NCBI RefSeq assembly: GCF_035083965.1
Contig: NC_089725.1
Coordinates: forward strand, 30,885,925 to 30,949,924
DNA length: 64,000 nucleotides
Direction of reading: 5' to 3'
DNA from: Branchiostoma lanceolatum
Taxonomy: Eukaryota > Chordata > Leptocardii > Amphioxiformes > Branchiostomatidae
Notes under the pieces: generated by a model
Seen by the model: the letters and a program-made list of their open reading frames with translations, nothing else
Databases searched by the model: none
What the model was told of the DNA's origin: nothing
Position numbers and translations under genes: made by a program
Shown here: piece by piece, positions 20,343 through 32,002 of the stretch
How positions within the stretch are numbered: the first letter of the stretch is position 1
Layout of the letters: every line of letters begins with the position of its first letter

Positions 20343-20842
20343 GTGAGTGTGTAACTTAGAGCCTTGATAAGGTGTCTCTCTGTCAAACTCGCGAATGTGT
20401 CGTTGGCACAGACTATTGGGGACAAGTGCCCGATGGCCACAGCTGGTGTTACGTTAAACGCTTGTTGTCGGGGAGTGTGTCGAATGTAGCACAGTCAGGG
20501 ATCAGGGCGTTTAAGGGATGTTGAGTTGGGTGTTACGCTTGTGTTCACAGGGATAGGGTCAGTGGAGGGACACTGCCTGGAGGCTTCCAGTATAACGTTT
20601 CGACCAAATTCTACTCTATTTGTGGCATGTACGATGTTCAACAACAATATGTTACAATTTGTATCACTAAAATGTGTTTGTGTTGCGTACTTGAAAAAGC
20701 TGAAGAAAGGACTGGTGGGAATGTTATCAAATCTCGGTTATTTTTGCATAGGTCTCTGATTCGACCGTTCGGTCCTTGACACATTAGGACGTGTGGGGTC
20801 CTACTGCAAAGACGATCTGCGCCAAGGTCGCGCAGATTAAAC

Positions 20843-22122
20843 ATGGCGACCAGGCAAGGAAAGAAAGTCAAAGTCAGGGTAAGAAATCTCTTCTCAAGGA
20901 GAGGCAAGAAGTCCTCCCGACCCAAGGACCATGTACGCCTTCTCGAGGAGTCGGAAGAACCGATGACAACTTTAGGCGAATACGAGGAAGAAAACGAAGA
21001 ACTGAACTTGATTCTAAACTTAGAGGTCAACCAGAAGACAAAAAGTCAACCCAAACGCCGCAGTGTGAAGTTAGACGTGGGAGACCTGCTGTACGGGGGA
21101 CAGGGCGGGCAGCCTGACCGGGAGACGGAACCTGTCTCCTCGGGCCACATGGCCGCCGGCTCCCGCAGGGAAGAGGGGACCCGGCCCGGGAAGGACCGAG
21201 ACTTGGACCTGCGACTTGTCACGAAGGATGACGGCGAGGACACTTCTTTGAGCGACGCTGAGACTACCGGGAAAGAGTTTTCTACCCGAATACATTCAGA
21301 AATTGGTACAGGGGGAAAGACCCAGCCTGGCAAAAACGTGAGGAACTTTGCCAAAAGCGATGTAGGAAACTTAGCACGTCCAGGGAAAGACAAGAAAGGC
21401 GAAGGAAAGTCGAAGAAGAAACGTAAGAAGGTGACCTTCTCACCCACGTCTACCAAGTACATACAGATGGAGGACTCCCAGGAAGCCTTAGACGTCTACG
21501 TGATGGAAGAACAGACGATCAAAAAGAAGAAATCCAGAAAGAAGAAAATTAAAAAGGTAATTATAAGCCTTTTTTCCACCAAACTATTCCTCAAGTCAAT
21601 GTGATGACAAAGTTAGTTTTGGAAACACACTTTTGTTAAAACCACATTTTTCATTATCATCCCCTTCCTTTTGTTTGTTTGTTTGTTTGTTTGTTGTTCT
21701 CTTTCACATGTTTTGCAAACAGCCCCTCGAACCTAATCTCCAAGCAGATGTTGGGGTGAAGGTTGTAATGTTTTCTGTTTGCGGGGATTTTCTGGTAGCT
21801 ACGCACAATGTAATATTGTCGTGGTGAGTGGCTATATCCCGGCAATCATAAAACGTTACAATTTTCCCCCAACATCTGCTTCGAGAAGTAAATTACTGAC
21901 GTCGGTGTCCTGTACACTTTACAGAGAATCCGCAAGGCGGCGCGACTGAGCTGGCGGTACCTGGTGGCGGGCTTCCAGAACATGTGGCTGGTGACGCCGT
22001 TCTACGTCACGACCGACACGATGCAGAGCACGTACTCCCCGCAGTACAACACCAGCCTCGTCACGCCCATGTACATGACGTCATACATCGGGGAGGACGG
22101 ATACATACAGCGGTATCCATGA
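20843..22122 (+). CDS. Lys-rich protein, copy A, C1orf115/RDD1-like C-terminus
   Basis: Two coding exons, 20843-21556 and 21925-22122 (TGA), give 303 aa from MATRQGKKVKVRVRNLF; the acceptor TTTACAG and phase 0 are clean. The protein is basic at the N-terminus, has a middle block RRSVKLDVGDLLYGG followed by a charged stretch, then KKRKKVTFSPTSTKYIQ, a Lys-rich run, and a C-terminal segment RKAARLSWRYLVAGFQNM followed by VTPFYVTTDTM. From memory, human C1orf115 (RDD1) has a comparable V-x-F-x-P block, a basic linker and an RYVVIGLQGF...APFAVATSVV ending, so homology is proposed, not established. An AATAAA lies at 22401-22406. A short upstream exon with ATG at 20332 (MSD + AG|GTGAGT) can be joined in frame to an acceptor before GACGTGTGG near 20787, which would add about 22 residues. 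The paralogue is at 32003-33302 in opposite orientation. Confidence 0.85.
21737..21886. mobile_element. MITE, TCTCCAAGCAGA family, in copy A intron
   Basis: The left arm TCTCCAAGCAGATGTTGGGG and the right arm complement (to TCGAGA at 21886) pair over about 45 bp. The corresponding intron of copy B is free of it, so it arrived after the duplication. Confidence 0.8.
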
Positions 22123-22456
22123 CAACCGTTGTCACGACAGCGACGATTTAGTAAGAACAACAACGGTGGTGTATTTGCGCTTTCGTATAGTACAGCGAGG
22201 ATAAGAAAAAAGAGGAAATCAACTTTAGATTTTTGTTACTGACGAAAAGTAGATAGTGGATGCTACATATGAAACGTCTGACCGTTTCCAAAATCATATC
22301 CAGTTGCTTGAGCAGCTGCTATTTGGCGAATCTTATTACCTGCATGTATAACCTTCATCGGCATTAACTTTACGCCTGATATTGTTGAATACTAGTATAC
22401 AATAAAGAGGGTCTGTGTGGCTTTTTTCCTTGAGACGTAGCACTTACTTACTTATT

Positions 22457-22762
22457 TTACTTTATCCGGCCGCTACTACCATCCAAGGCTGGCCCCTTGT
22501 AATAGCAATAGCTAGTCGGGCAGCCTTGGCTGCTGTACATTGTACGTAGCCGAACAAATAAATGAATACCATCAGCGGCGTTGCGGGGGAAGTGAAGAAG
22601 ACGGTCTTGCGCTAGTCTTGTTGCTTGATGGGGGGTCAGGGCATGGGTTCTCAGCGTCTCTATCACGCCATCTATCCAGCGTCGCCGTGGTCTTCCTCTT
22701 GCCCTCCACTGGCCTGACCCTCTGCTGTTGTAAGCTCTGAGGGCTGGTTGTGAGGGTGACAT
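22457..22762 (-). mobile_element. Non-LTR retroelement RT C-terminal fragment
   Basis: The minus frame contains GRPRRRWIDGVIETL and ATRLAQDRLLHF, typical of the end of a LINE ORF2; the 3' tail region has GGCTGCCCGACTAGCTATTG. Confidence 0.7.
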
Positions 22763-22873
22763 TCTGACTAGGATACCAAACCGTTTAATCCGTTGGTGTT
22801 CAATGTACTTTGAGACGTAGTAAGCTGTTTTAATTCACCGTTGATCGTAGCGAACGCTAATTTCCGTCTCTTT

Positions 22874-22952
22874 AACGGCCGTCGCCTTTTGAAACGGCCG
22901 TCGCCTTTTGAAACGGCCGTCGCTTTTTGAAACGGTCGTCGCCTTGCCCTAC
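22874..22952. repeat. 19 bp tandem repeat, four copies
   Basis: ACGGCCGTCGCCTTTTGAA repeated with small changes, immediately before the 1.1 kb duplicated segment. Confidence 0.85.
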
Positions 22953-22961
22953 ATTTTGTGG

Positions 22962-24072
22962 TTATCATGGTCTCAATTATGTATTGCTCAGAGTAAAAAC
23001 CTGAATGACGGTTCAGTTTTTAAGTTATAATAAACGGCTGCAGAAAAGTGTGTATAGTGATACAGAATTCCCTTTAAGCTCGCCTAACTGAAATAAAAGG
23101 TCAAAGTGGGGAAAGCAGGTTTGTAACTGATGAAATTAGCTGGTAATTTCGTCAGCCGCGGGCTAGGTAGGGGGTGCACATACACGGTTTGCAGTGCTGG
23201 GATCGAACTTTTAATACAATGTAGCAGCACGAAAGTGCCTCTTCCGGGGCGAGACTGGGTGCAGCTTTTAAGCCTTTCCCCCGTACGTAGTACGTACTAC
23301 GGGCGGGCCGGCAGAAAGAAAATGGGGCATATGATTATCGATAAGAAGGTCACAATCTTCCCCACCAACCTCTGCTTGGAGAGTATGTCGTATGACGAAA
23401 CCGGCCCCTTTGTCAATGTCGACCGCACCTTCACCGCTCCCTTCACCGATCCTAGAGGAAGAATCTCAAAAGTCTTGCTCGACCAGCTAGCTCATTGTTC
23501 TGTTACAGGAGACATCACCCCAGAACACTCTCGTACGCGCTTGTGACAACACCGAAAATTGTCGCCTGTACAGAATTTCCTGTAGAACAAAATCTCCACA
23601 CCAAGTAGGACTCTCCGCATAGATCCATACGCCTGTAGCTGACCACTGTTTCAAGGTAAGGGTTGCTTAAAGGTGTTCATCAGGCAATAGATGCCAGTAG
23701 GCGATAATGTAAACAGTTTATACATATGTCCACCACGATAGTGACCAACTCAGTGCGGTCGAAATCGCACGGTCAGAGACCACAACGTGCAACATTCTGC
23801 TCCAAGTCTTTCAGTTCAATGTTTAGACCTCCAGATATCACAATCGATTAAGAATAAACAGACCCTTATAAGTGTCACTTTCAAAGTTCAACAAACGTTA
23901 AGTGACCGTGAGAATAAGGTAAAGAACTCCGCTACAGGCCTTTATATTCAGTTTTTGACAAACTAGGCAGTGTGATAAGCATCACAACGATCTCTTAAAA
24001 AGTCGAAAACGGCTTTGTTGTGGAACGTGCTTCGGGCTGACCAAATGCGCATGTCTGTCAGCGATTATGAAA
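22962..24072 (+). repeat. 1.1 kb direct duplication, copy 1 (empty site)
   Basis: Begins TTGTGGTTATCATGGTCTCA and ends near TGTCTGTCAGCGATTATG; copy 2 lies at 24266-25890. At 23623-23630 it has ATCCATAC once, the unoccupied target of the MITE in copy 2. The matching reading frames (23130-23546; 24627-24857) differ mostly at amino-acid-changing sites, so they are not treated as genes. Confidence 0.85.
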
Positions 24073-24265
24073 TCGCAGTCGGATAGTAGTTATCAGGCCC
24101 CGAGTTATAGTAGGCTCTATGGGGCCTGGCAACAGCGACCCGAGCCCAATATCAACAGAAACCGAGTGTAATAGAACAGATACGCCATCATAAAACGAAC
24201 TAGCAGACCCTGCTAAGGAGGCTACAACTCTCCTTCTCTTCTCATATGGTTCACAACAAAACATT

Positions 24266-25890
24266 TGTGGTAATCATGGTCTCAATTATATGTATTGCTC
24301 AGAGTAAGAACCTAAAAGACGGTTCGGTTTTCAAGTTAAACGGCTGCAGAAAGGTGTTTATAGCGATACAGAATTCCATTTAAGCCCGCCTAACTGATCT
24401 GAAAGGTCAAAGGGGTGAAAGCAGATTTGTAACTAACATGACTGATGAAAGTAGCAGGTAATTTTCGGCAGCCGCGGGCTACGTCGGAGGTACACATACA
24501 AGATTTGAAGTGGAGGGGTCGAACTTTAGCAGCGCGAAAGTGCCACTTGCGGTGCGAGACTAAGTGCAGTTAGAAAACCTTTTACCCGTACGTAGTATGT
24601 AGTATGGTCGGGTCGGCAGAAAGAAAATGGGGCATATGATTATCTATAAGAAGGTCACAATCTTCCCCGCCAACCTCTGCTTGGAGAGGACTAGTATGTC
24701 GTATGACGAAACCGGCCCCTTTGTTGATGTCGACCGCACCTTCACCGCTCCCTTCACCGATCCTAGAGGAAGAATCTCAAAATTCTTGCTCGACCAGCTA
24801 GCTCATTGTTCTGTTAGAGGAGACATCACCCCAGAACACTCTCGTGCGCGCTTGTGACAACACCGAAAATTGTCGCCTGTATAGAATTTCCGCACCGAGT
24901 CGGACTCCCCGCATAGATCCATACTAGGGGTGGGTACCGGTACAAACAATTCAGGTCCGGTCCAGGTCTAGGTCCAGAGGGTCAGGTCCAGGTCCGGAAC
25001 TGTACCTGTACCTGATTATAGTACTGTCGCAGTACATCATATTTTGGAGAGCGAGACACACGCAAAAGTCTCCAAACGTCATGTCTGGAACGATATAATT
25101 TCTTAGGTTTGCACTTTGTCTCAAAATTATAATTATACTCTTCTCGCCGTCTGTTTACTAATCCTTTAAGTGTTTCTAGGTATGATTGACAGCTAACGTC
25201 TTCGAAAACGAAGTTAAATCTACTGTTTTGTATTTTCTTAGACCAGTTATGTGGCCGCCTGGTACTATGAATTTTCCAATCGGTCCATAGGCCGGTCCAC
25301 TGATTTTATACGGACCGGTTTTTTTTGGGCCGGTCCATTAAGAAATACCGGTTTTGTACCGTTACACGGTACCGGTACCCACCCCTAATCCATACGTCTG
25401 TAGCTGACCATCACTGTTTCAAGGTAAGAGTCACTTAAAGGTGTTCATCAGCCAATAGATTTCGGGAGGCGGTAAGAAGGAGACTGTTGAACAACCGTTG
25501 AAATCGCACGGTTAGAGGCCACAACGTGCAACATTCTGCTCCAAGACTTTCAGTTCGATGTTTGGACCACCAGATATGATTAGCCTGGGTGCCATCCGAT
25601 TACTACCGGGGCTTCTACACTCGCTGTCCTGAAAACAAGTTTTGTATATGTCCAGAATTTTTAAGGGAAGCGGCTAAAACCTACTTGTGCAGGCCCTGCC
25701 CTTTTCTGGTCCTTATACGTGTCACATTCAAAGTTCAACAAACGTAGAGTGCCAGTGAGCACTTATATTCCTCTTTTTTTTCTAAACTGCATTGTGATTG
25801 GCATCACAACGAGTAGAAAAGTCGAAAACGGCTTTGTTGTGGAACGTGCTTCGCGTTGACCAAATGCGCATGTCTGTCAGCGATCGTGAA
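24266..25890 (+). repeat. 1.1 kb direct duplication, copy 2 (with insertions)
   Basis: Same sequence as copy 1 plus a hAT-type MITE (24925-25387) and a second stretch at about 25577-25725 whose start resembles the MITE at 1257. Confidence 0.85.
24925..25387. mobile_element. Complete 463 bp hAT-type MITE
   Basis: Terminal inverted repeats TAGGGGTGGGTACCGGTA / TACCGGTACCCACCCCTA, flanked by an 8 bp direct repeat ATCCATAC (24917-24924 and 25388-25395). An 8 bp duplication and TAGGG-type ends are the hAT signature. It has no coding capacity. Confidence 0.95.
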
Positions 25891-27316
25891 ATAGAACTCT
25901 TCTTATAGAGTTAAATCAAGCAACAAGAGAGACTACAGCCAACAGAATTTAAATTAGGACGCTGCGCGTCGACTACAGTATGGTTGTGAATAGATTGCAA
26001 GGAATTTTGCAAGGCGAATGAAAGAAGAATTTCTCTAGCTCTACCCAAACGTAGGGACGGAGACATGACAATTATCTTAATTTGGGGCCTACAGTCTGGT
26101 TTTGTATGCAAATCACCCGAGGGTAAAAGATGGAGCCTTAGATGGCGTCACGTCACGATCGATACTGCTGCAGAGTAATACACAACTCGGGCGAAAGAAG
26201 CAAAGCAGAGATATCTCGACGTACTGCACTCAATTGTCAACCTTTATGTCTACCAAAGAGATTTTTACCCAGATTGCGGAGGTAGTGTGACGTCATTGTC
26301 AACACAAGGCCAAGGTTTACTTACGACGCCCCTTTGCTTTTGTTTACCTGGAATTTCGAGTTCTGGTCATCAGTAATGATTGTCGTGCGTTGGTAATTTC
26401 AAACCTTTCTCTGATCTGGGGTTTTTAATTCGACAACAAATCAACTTTAAACTTCGCTTTTGTTATGTCACAGTGTAAAGTGTACAGCTTTTAATGTGTT
26501 CGTTTCGTTTAATCAACTCCCTTATAAATTTTAAAATGTTGTAATGCTTTTAAGTCATTTGAAATGCTTTTAAATTGCTGCCATGTAAAAGCAAATCAAT
26601 TCAGAATTTTAATGTCTGCCAGTTTGCTTGAATAAAGATTGATTTGATTTGATTTGATTTGAAACTTGACTCGCTTGAAGTGTGTCCATATTTAGTATGG
26701 TGAATTTCAGGTCCACCTCCTCGTCAAGGACCGCACCTTTCACCGATTCCAGTATGTCAAAAAGCTGGTCCGACGAGCTCTTTAGTCCGTTCAATAAGCA
26801 GATATTGCCAGTATTATTATTATTTGCCACAGAGCATTAGCAGAACAATCTCGGATATTTCAGCTTGATAGAGGGATCTCAGAGTTACTCTTAAAGACGA
26901 ATTTTGATCGCTACATCGGAGCTCTTGTATTTTGGTAGGCCGATACACGCAGGATTAACGTCGTTAAGCTAATCCTTTATGTAAAGGTCGTCGGATGACA
27001 TGGTGACTCCTTTAAATGTGCGGAGAACTAGACATCAAACCGATGGCGTCCCGTTGACACTATTGTAAAAGTTGACACTATTGTAAACGTTATCTATTTA
27101 TTTTTTTATTGGTTGCTTGATTGGTTGATTGGTTGATTGGTTGCGTGGTTGCGTGATTGATTGGTTGATTGATCGATTGATTTGGTGATTGATTGATTGA
27201 TTGGTTGATTGATTGATTATGTATGGAGTATTAGACACAAGTCGTCAGAAAGGCATTTTTAGATAATTTACCATCTTTCTCGACCCTATTTCATCCAAAC
27301 CCTTTCCGTCCACAGT
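25891..27316. other. Gene-free stretch with low-complexity DNA
   Basis: No gene recognised. It holds (GATTT)n at about 26636-26661, a third, inverted and diverged relative of the duplicated-segment motif at 26690-26790, and a degenerate TTGATTGG-type repeat at 27108-27218. Confidence 0.5.
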
Positions 27317-29169
27317 ATGAAGGCTGCTTTGCTGATTGCTGTCGTGCTGACATCCGTCGTTCTGGTAGAGCCCTGGTGTGTATATGCTCCCCAATATTGT
27401 CAAAAAGGTAAAGCAGTCACAGACATTCATCCTCACCTACACCGTGCGGGTTGGCAACTTTGTAGCATGAAAACAGTATTGTATGATAATGAAGTTATAA
27501 GGAACAAGTGAAGGCCAAGAACTTAGCTCATAACCCTGACACTTCACCGTGGACACTTTACCGCCAAGTTAACAGAGAGTCCTTGTAATTCAATGTCTCT
27601 TCAGAAGGTCTAATTGGTTCCAGGTCGATGTAAACACACTCCTCAAGGTTTACTTAATCATCTTATGTAACATCGAACCATTTCTTGGTCCTGTCGAAAT
27701 TCCTATTTTTTGTCGTTTCACCTCCTTTAGAAATCATGCTTACTAAGATCAACTCACTATACATATAAATCGTCTATGCACGATGGTTTCAGTTGCAAAT
27801 ACGACAGAAATAATCTGCGAGAAGCACACTGTATGAACACACAAACTCCAAATTCACTGGCAAACCAGCGGCTAGACTTGCAAACAACAATCAGTTCGGT
27901 TTCGATTGGACGGGTCGTGTATTATCTATTTATTTATCTATTCAAACCACAAACTTACATACGCAGGAAAAGGCTGGCACCTAATTGTGTACAATTTGTT
28001 ACAGTTTGTTAGCACCTCGTTCAACTGCAAGTTGGCAAGTAAATACTGCATATGGCGTCTGTCACGACCAGTGGGAAATTACCTCATTGGTCCATAAAGT
28101 TTATTTGAGCTTGACTACTTCGGGATATGACTTTGAGCACTTTTAATGTCCATCTATCCACAGGATCCAAGAAGGGGGTACAGGCTCTCCAAGATACCCG
28201 TGCTAAGTTGGAGGAACTGCTGCATGGAGCGGAGAGTGATTCCGCCCTGAATCTGATGGAGCTGTTGGAGAGGAGTGGTGGTGATCTCGATGGTGCGTAT
28301 ACATATAGCCTGACAAATCGCGCTCCTAGTCAGCCGGTCCTGTGACCGCCATCCCGTGGGGGTCAGTAACCTCCGGCCGAGAGCTTGTGTAAATACAGGC
28401 TACGTATACATACAACTCCTTTAATCAATGGTTTTATTTCACAAGCACAAACAATACTTCACAATATCAGAATGCAACGTACGTACGTTGCCACCTCGCA
28501 GTCATAGGCCGAATTGCGTGTACATAGCACATAACACTTCGTTAGTAAAATCGCAATGCTGGGCTCGTTGCTCGATTGGCGGGTCGCGGCTGCTGTGGTA
28601 ATGCTATATTCCCTCACACAGGCATGTGGTTATAAAGTCTTCATTTCACTTCTTATGTTTGTTATCTAACCGTTACCTGTGTTTGTCGTCTGCTACAGGC
28701 AAGCTTACGTTTACATGCGTGCGTAGTCCAGTGGTTAGCGATCTTGCCTCTGGAACTAGAAGCCCTGGGTTCGATCCCGGCTGTGTCGCTCACCCGACAT
28801 GCACGCTACCGTTAAAGATCGCAGTCCTTTGGACGGGACGTTAAGCCGTGGTCCACTGTTCAGTGTGCTTGTCGAAAAGAGCTAGGGGAATTTCCCCGGT
28901 ACAATGAACCTGTAAATACTGTACATAGCGTCTGTCTTCCCTGTCACGACCAGTGGAAGATTAGCTCATCTGTTCATTGAGTTCATTTGAGCTAAACTGG
29001 TTCGAGATCACTTTCCTTTCTTTTTACAGGCGATGCCTTCGAGAAGAAAGTGGCAAGTCTCCAGGAGGCTGCGGCTGAGCTGGAGGAAGCGGAGGAAGAT
29101 GCCGCCTTGGGTCTGCTGGAGGAGGAGCTGGAGGAGCTGGAGGAAGTCAAGAACGGTCCTGAAGAGTGA
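27317..29169 (+). CDS. Small secreted protein or peptide precursor, 119 aa
   Basis: Three coding exons with matching phase, 27317-27407, 28164-28292 and 29030-29169 (TGA), give 119 aa. A consensus acceptor ends one base before the ATG (CAG at 27313-27315), so a 5'UTR exon probably lies upstream. The N-terminus is a typical signal peptide (MKAALLIAVVLTSVVLVEP). Directly after it comes WCVYAPQYCQKGSKK, which has two cysteines six residues apart and a KK pair. The remainder is acidic and Leu/Glu-rich, likely alpha-helical (LEELLHGAESDSALNLMELL; QEAAAELEEAEEDAALGLL). No family is recognised. Either a disulphide-loop peptide released at the basic site or a small secreted helical protein is possible. 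The stop is followed by AG|GTAAAG, so a further 3'UTR exon near 29439 and an AATAAA at 29929-29934 probably complete the transcript. SINEs occupy both introns. Confidence 0.75.
28715..28995 (+). mobile_element. tRNA-derived SINE, Deu-type body
   Basis: A box TAGTCCAGTGG (28724-28734) and B box GGTTCGATCCC (28768-28778) are both intact, followed by a conserved-looking body (GGACGGGACGTTAAGC; AAGAGCTAGGGGAATTTCCC) and a tail (GTCACGACCAGTGG..TTCATTTGAGC). A tail-only relative lies at about 28040-28120. It sits in intron 2 of the secreted-peptide gene. Confidence 0.8.
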
Positions 29170-29548
29170 AGGTAAAGAGAACTCTTGAAATCCATGTACT
29201 GTTTTATTATACATGTACATTGGAAATGACGGCATTTTCATCCAACGAGGCAATGGAAAACCATACGGAACTGTAACGTACAGGAGACGACCAACAAGTG
29301 CACTAAGTTACTCAGAATGTACAGCGATAAAACAATAGGAAATAGACACAAAATGTATATATACATAGCAAGACGATTGGCAAAACAGGGAAGCCCTTTC
29401 TAATTAAACTGATTGCCCAACTTCTCTTTATCCTCAGGGACCCAGTGGTCCAGACTGCGGCAAAGTCTACGAGAAGAAGACCTGTAACGTTACAAGTAGA
29501 ATCTAAAAGTTTTTGTCTATTGATAGTACAGCTAATTGCCTGCCTGCC

Positions 29549-29552
<4 letters not shown>

Positions 29553-29583
<31 letters not shown>
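29553..29583. repeat. (GA)n microsatellite
   Basis: GAGA run in the probable 3'UTR exon of the secreted-peptide gene. Confidence 0.9.
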
Positions 29584-29584
<1 letters not shown>

Positions 29585-30094
29585 TGGTTTATTAAACTCG
29601 CAGCACAGGTGCTGACTTGCGGCTTCTGTACACGATACGTCCTACATATCTTATCTAGCGAGGTACTGTTGACAATAAGGTTCAACGTTTGTTTTAGATA
29701 TTCATAATTGAGACAGAATGACCGACAGACAGATGAGTCTTACATTTTTCAGTCTCGGATTAAAGTGAGATATACTTTTGCGTTACTGAGGTTCCTTTTA
29801 CTATATCGTTTCTTTTCATGTCATGTCTGTGCGAAAACATTTCATAAAAAAACAATGATCAATGTTGATATATTTTCTTTTCGTGATATATTTTGCTTGG
29901 CTGCTGTATGCAAAAGCGAGGTGTGAAGAATAAAGGTACTTTACGAAACTGTTAACCATGTGTTTTTGTATTGATTTAGTTGGTTTCTTGATTTGTTGAT
30001 ATTAGTGAAAGGGTTGACATAAGAGGTGGAGGTTACCTCACCAAGGTGTCAACCTGGAGCCCAGGTTGTAAGGTTTGATTAACTTACACCTGAA

Positions 30095-30380
30095 CTTGTA
30101 AGGTGCAGGGTGTTCGGCCCCAGAACCCAGAGGTACTGATTTCGAATCCGGGGTTCCCTGATTTGTCCCGTTGACGTTGTGCCCTTGGAAAAGGCACTTT
30201 ACACGACTTTCCTCACTTCACTCAGGTGAAAATGAGTACCTAGCTTCGGTAAGGGACGTCTCTCGGATAGGACGTTAAATGGAGGTCCCGTGTTTGAGGA
30301 GAGCCACACCTCAAGCACGTAGAATGCAGCTTGTACTCTTCAGTACAAACCTGGTGTGTTACGCCATGAGGCGGTTTACC
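30095..30380 (+). mobile_element. tRNA-derived SINE
   Basis: B-box-like TTTCGAATCCGG followed by the body TTGTGCCCTTGGAAAAGGCA...CTAGCTTCGGTAAGGGACGT...GAGGAGAGCCACACCTC, also found at 2990-3340 and, inverted, at 45335-45555. Confidence 0.75.
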
Positions 30381-30409
30381 GGGTATGCAATACAAATAAA
30401 CAAACTTGC

Positions 30410-30990
30410 TTTTTTATTTAGACCTTTGTCTATTCATGAGAAGCTAAATTCGGCCTGCTGGCCGCTTTTCATTGAGGTCGTGAGGGGAGATGGAAGGGTC
30501 CGGCAAGATATATAACAAGGATACAGTTTACATCATGTAAAGTCCTAATAAATACATACACATATTATTCCATATACATGGTTCAAAATACATACCTTTT
30601 GATCAACTATTGATTTACAGAGTGAAAATTCGATGCTTCTTACCGAATTCAAAGTGTGTCATGGACTGTACAGCTAGAAGACAATGATGATCTAGTCAGA
30701 AGAGGACTAAAAATAGTCATGCTTTTAAGCACCGTAGTTATCACCCAAGGATTGATATGTTCAAAAAGTTCGTATTTTCCGAGAACCATAGTAGAATGGA
30801 ACTCGCTGTCATCAAGTACTGTAGGAGCATCTTCACTAAGTAGCTTTAAAGAACGGTTGTAGTCAGATATACAAAGACTAGGTGTAACAGACTGATCGGT
30901 GTGATATAACCAGCTGCTGCCACGCCGCGTGCCTGCAAAGCTGGTGTGTTACGCCTAATGGCGGTTGTACCGGCTACATAGATACAGATA
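30410..30990. mobile_element. CR1/L2-like LINE fragments
   Basis: 30410-30520 is the inverted 3' region also seen at 4450-4540. 30640-30990 runs forward: frame 30656-30862 ends SSYFPRTIVEWNSLSSST..SSLSSFKERL, the usual RT C-terminus, followed by the GGCGGTTGTACCGGCTACAT tail and (GATACA)n. Confidence 0.8.
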
Positions 30991-30999
30991 CAGATCTAG

Positions 31000-32002
31000 T
31001 CAGCAAATTTTGTTTCGATCCAAATCATTGACCTTTGCATTTATTCATCATCTTTAAAAAGAATGTACTGAATGTAAGGAAGACAATGTCTTAGTCAGGA
31101 AATATAGAGGGAGGGTTTCTATAGAAGAGTCAGGGAGTAACTTCAACCTCCTCATACCCCCCCTCCTACACACACACACACAGAATGCCAGGTCTTCTCC
31201 TTGACTACCCTACTCTACAGCTTTCTCGCATACTCAAAAATTCAATTGATGGATAAACACGTCACTTAAAAGCACGTCATAACTGTCTGAGTCAACATAA
31301 TTCGTTTCTAAGCATAACACATACACATATACATACACAGCTTCTAGCAAGGATTTTCATAAGTTTTTAAAACCGTGACAACACTGACAACACAAATCCT
31401 CTATGTACAAAATTCATTATCTATTCATATTGTTCGAAGTTCCTTACATATGTTTATCAGAATGTAATATTGAAAACATTTAAAGAACTACCTGCATTTT
31501 CACTGTAGGACTACTAGTACAAAAATTACCTATTACACTTGTGGGAAGACACATCTACATCTAATAATCTCATGGCATGAAGTTGATGAAACCAGTCTTG
31601 GCCAGTTGTGACCAGTCTTGGCCAACAACTATATCGATGTTATAATTATATCACACTGTATAGTCTCTGTTCTGTAATTGCGCCACGTATGTATGACTCG
31701 GCAACAGCGTCCATAAATTTGTTCAGCGTCATAAAGTCTATGTGCATATCGCATAGGGTCGCTAGGGTCCATCCGAAGAGTTTAAGTCATATCAAAGACC
31801 CCCGGTGCATCCAATCTGTACTGACACTTTTATTTTTCCTATTATGCAACATTCAATTAGGGCTCTGCCCTAGACTAATTTTTATCTTTCTCAAACTTTC
31901 TCGATGCTCGGAGTCCTTCCAGAAGAAAACAGTTTCGTTGGTTCCAGACTGCTGTAGGCTTTCCTGAGAACTTCCTTCTCGTCGTTGCCGTGGTAACGGT
32001 TG
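31000..32002. other. Gene-free stretch, 3' side of copy B
   Basis: No gene recognised. It contains a short CA run at 31171-31182 and a possible copy B polyadenylation signal (AATAAA on minus, 31829-31834). Confidence 0.4.

Noticed and set aside
23130-24857. Paired reading frames (MGHMII..KKVTIF) conserved between the duplicated segments
   Set aside because: Of the differences seen by eye between the copies, about six change amino acids and one does not, and there is an in-frame 6 bp indel. This is the pattern of neutral DNA, not of a selected protein.
28724-28790. Functional tRNA gene
   Set aside because: A and B boxes are present, but no cloverleaf with acceptor stem is formed and a SINE body follows directly.
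29437-29510. Extra coding exon (GPSGPDCGKVYEKKTCNV) of the secreted-peptide gene
   Set aside because: The preceding exon ends in a TGA before its donor, so this exon can only be 3'UTR unless an alternative donor is used; none with a good consensus was found.
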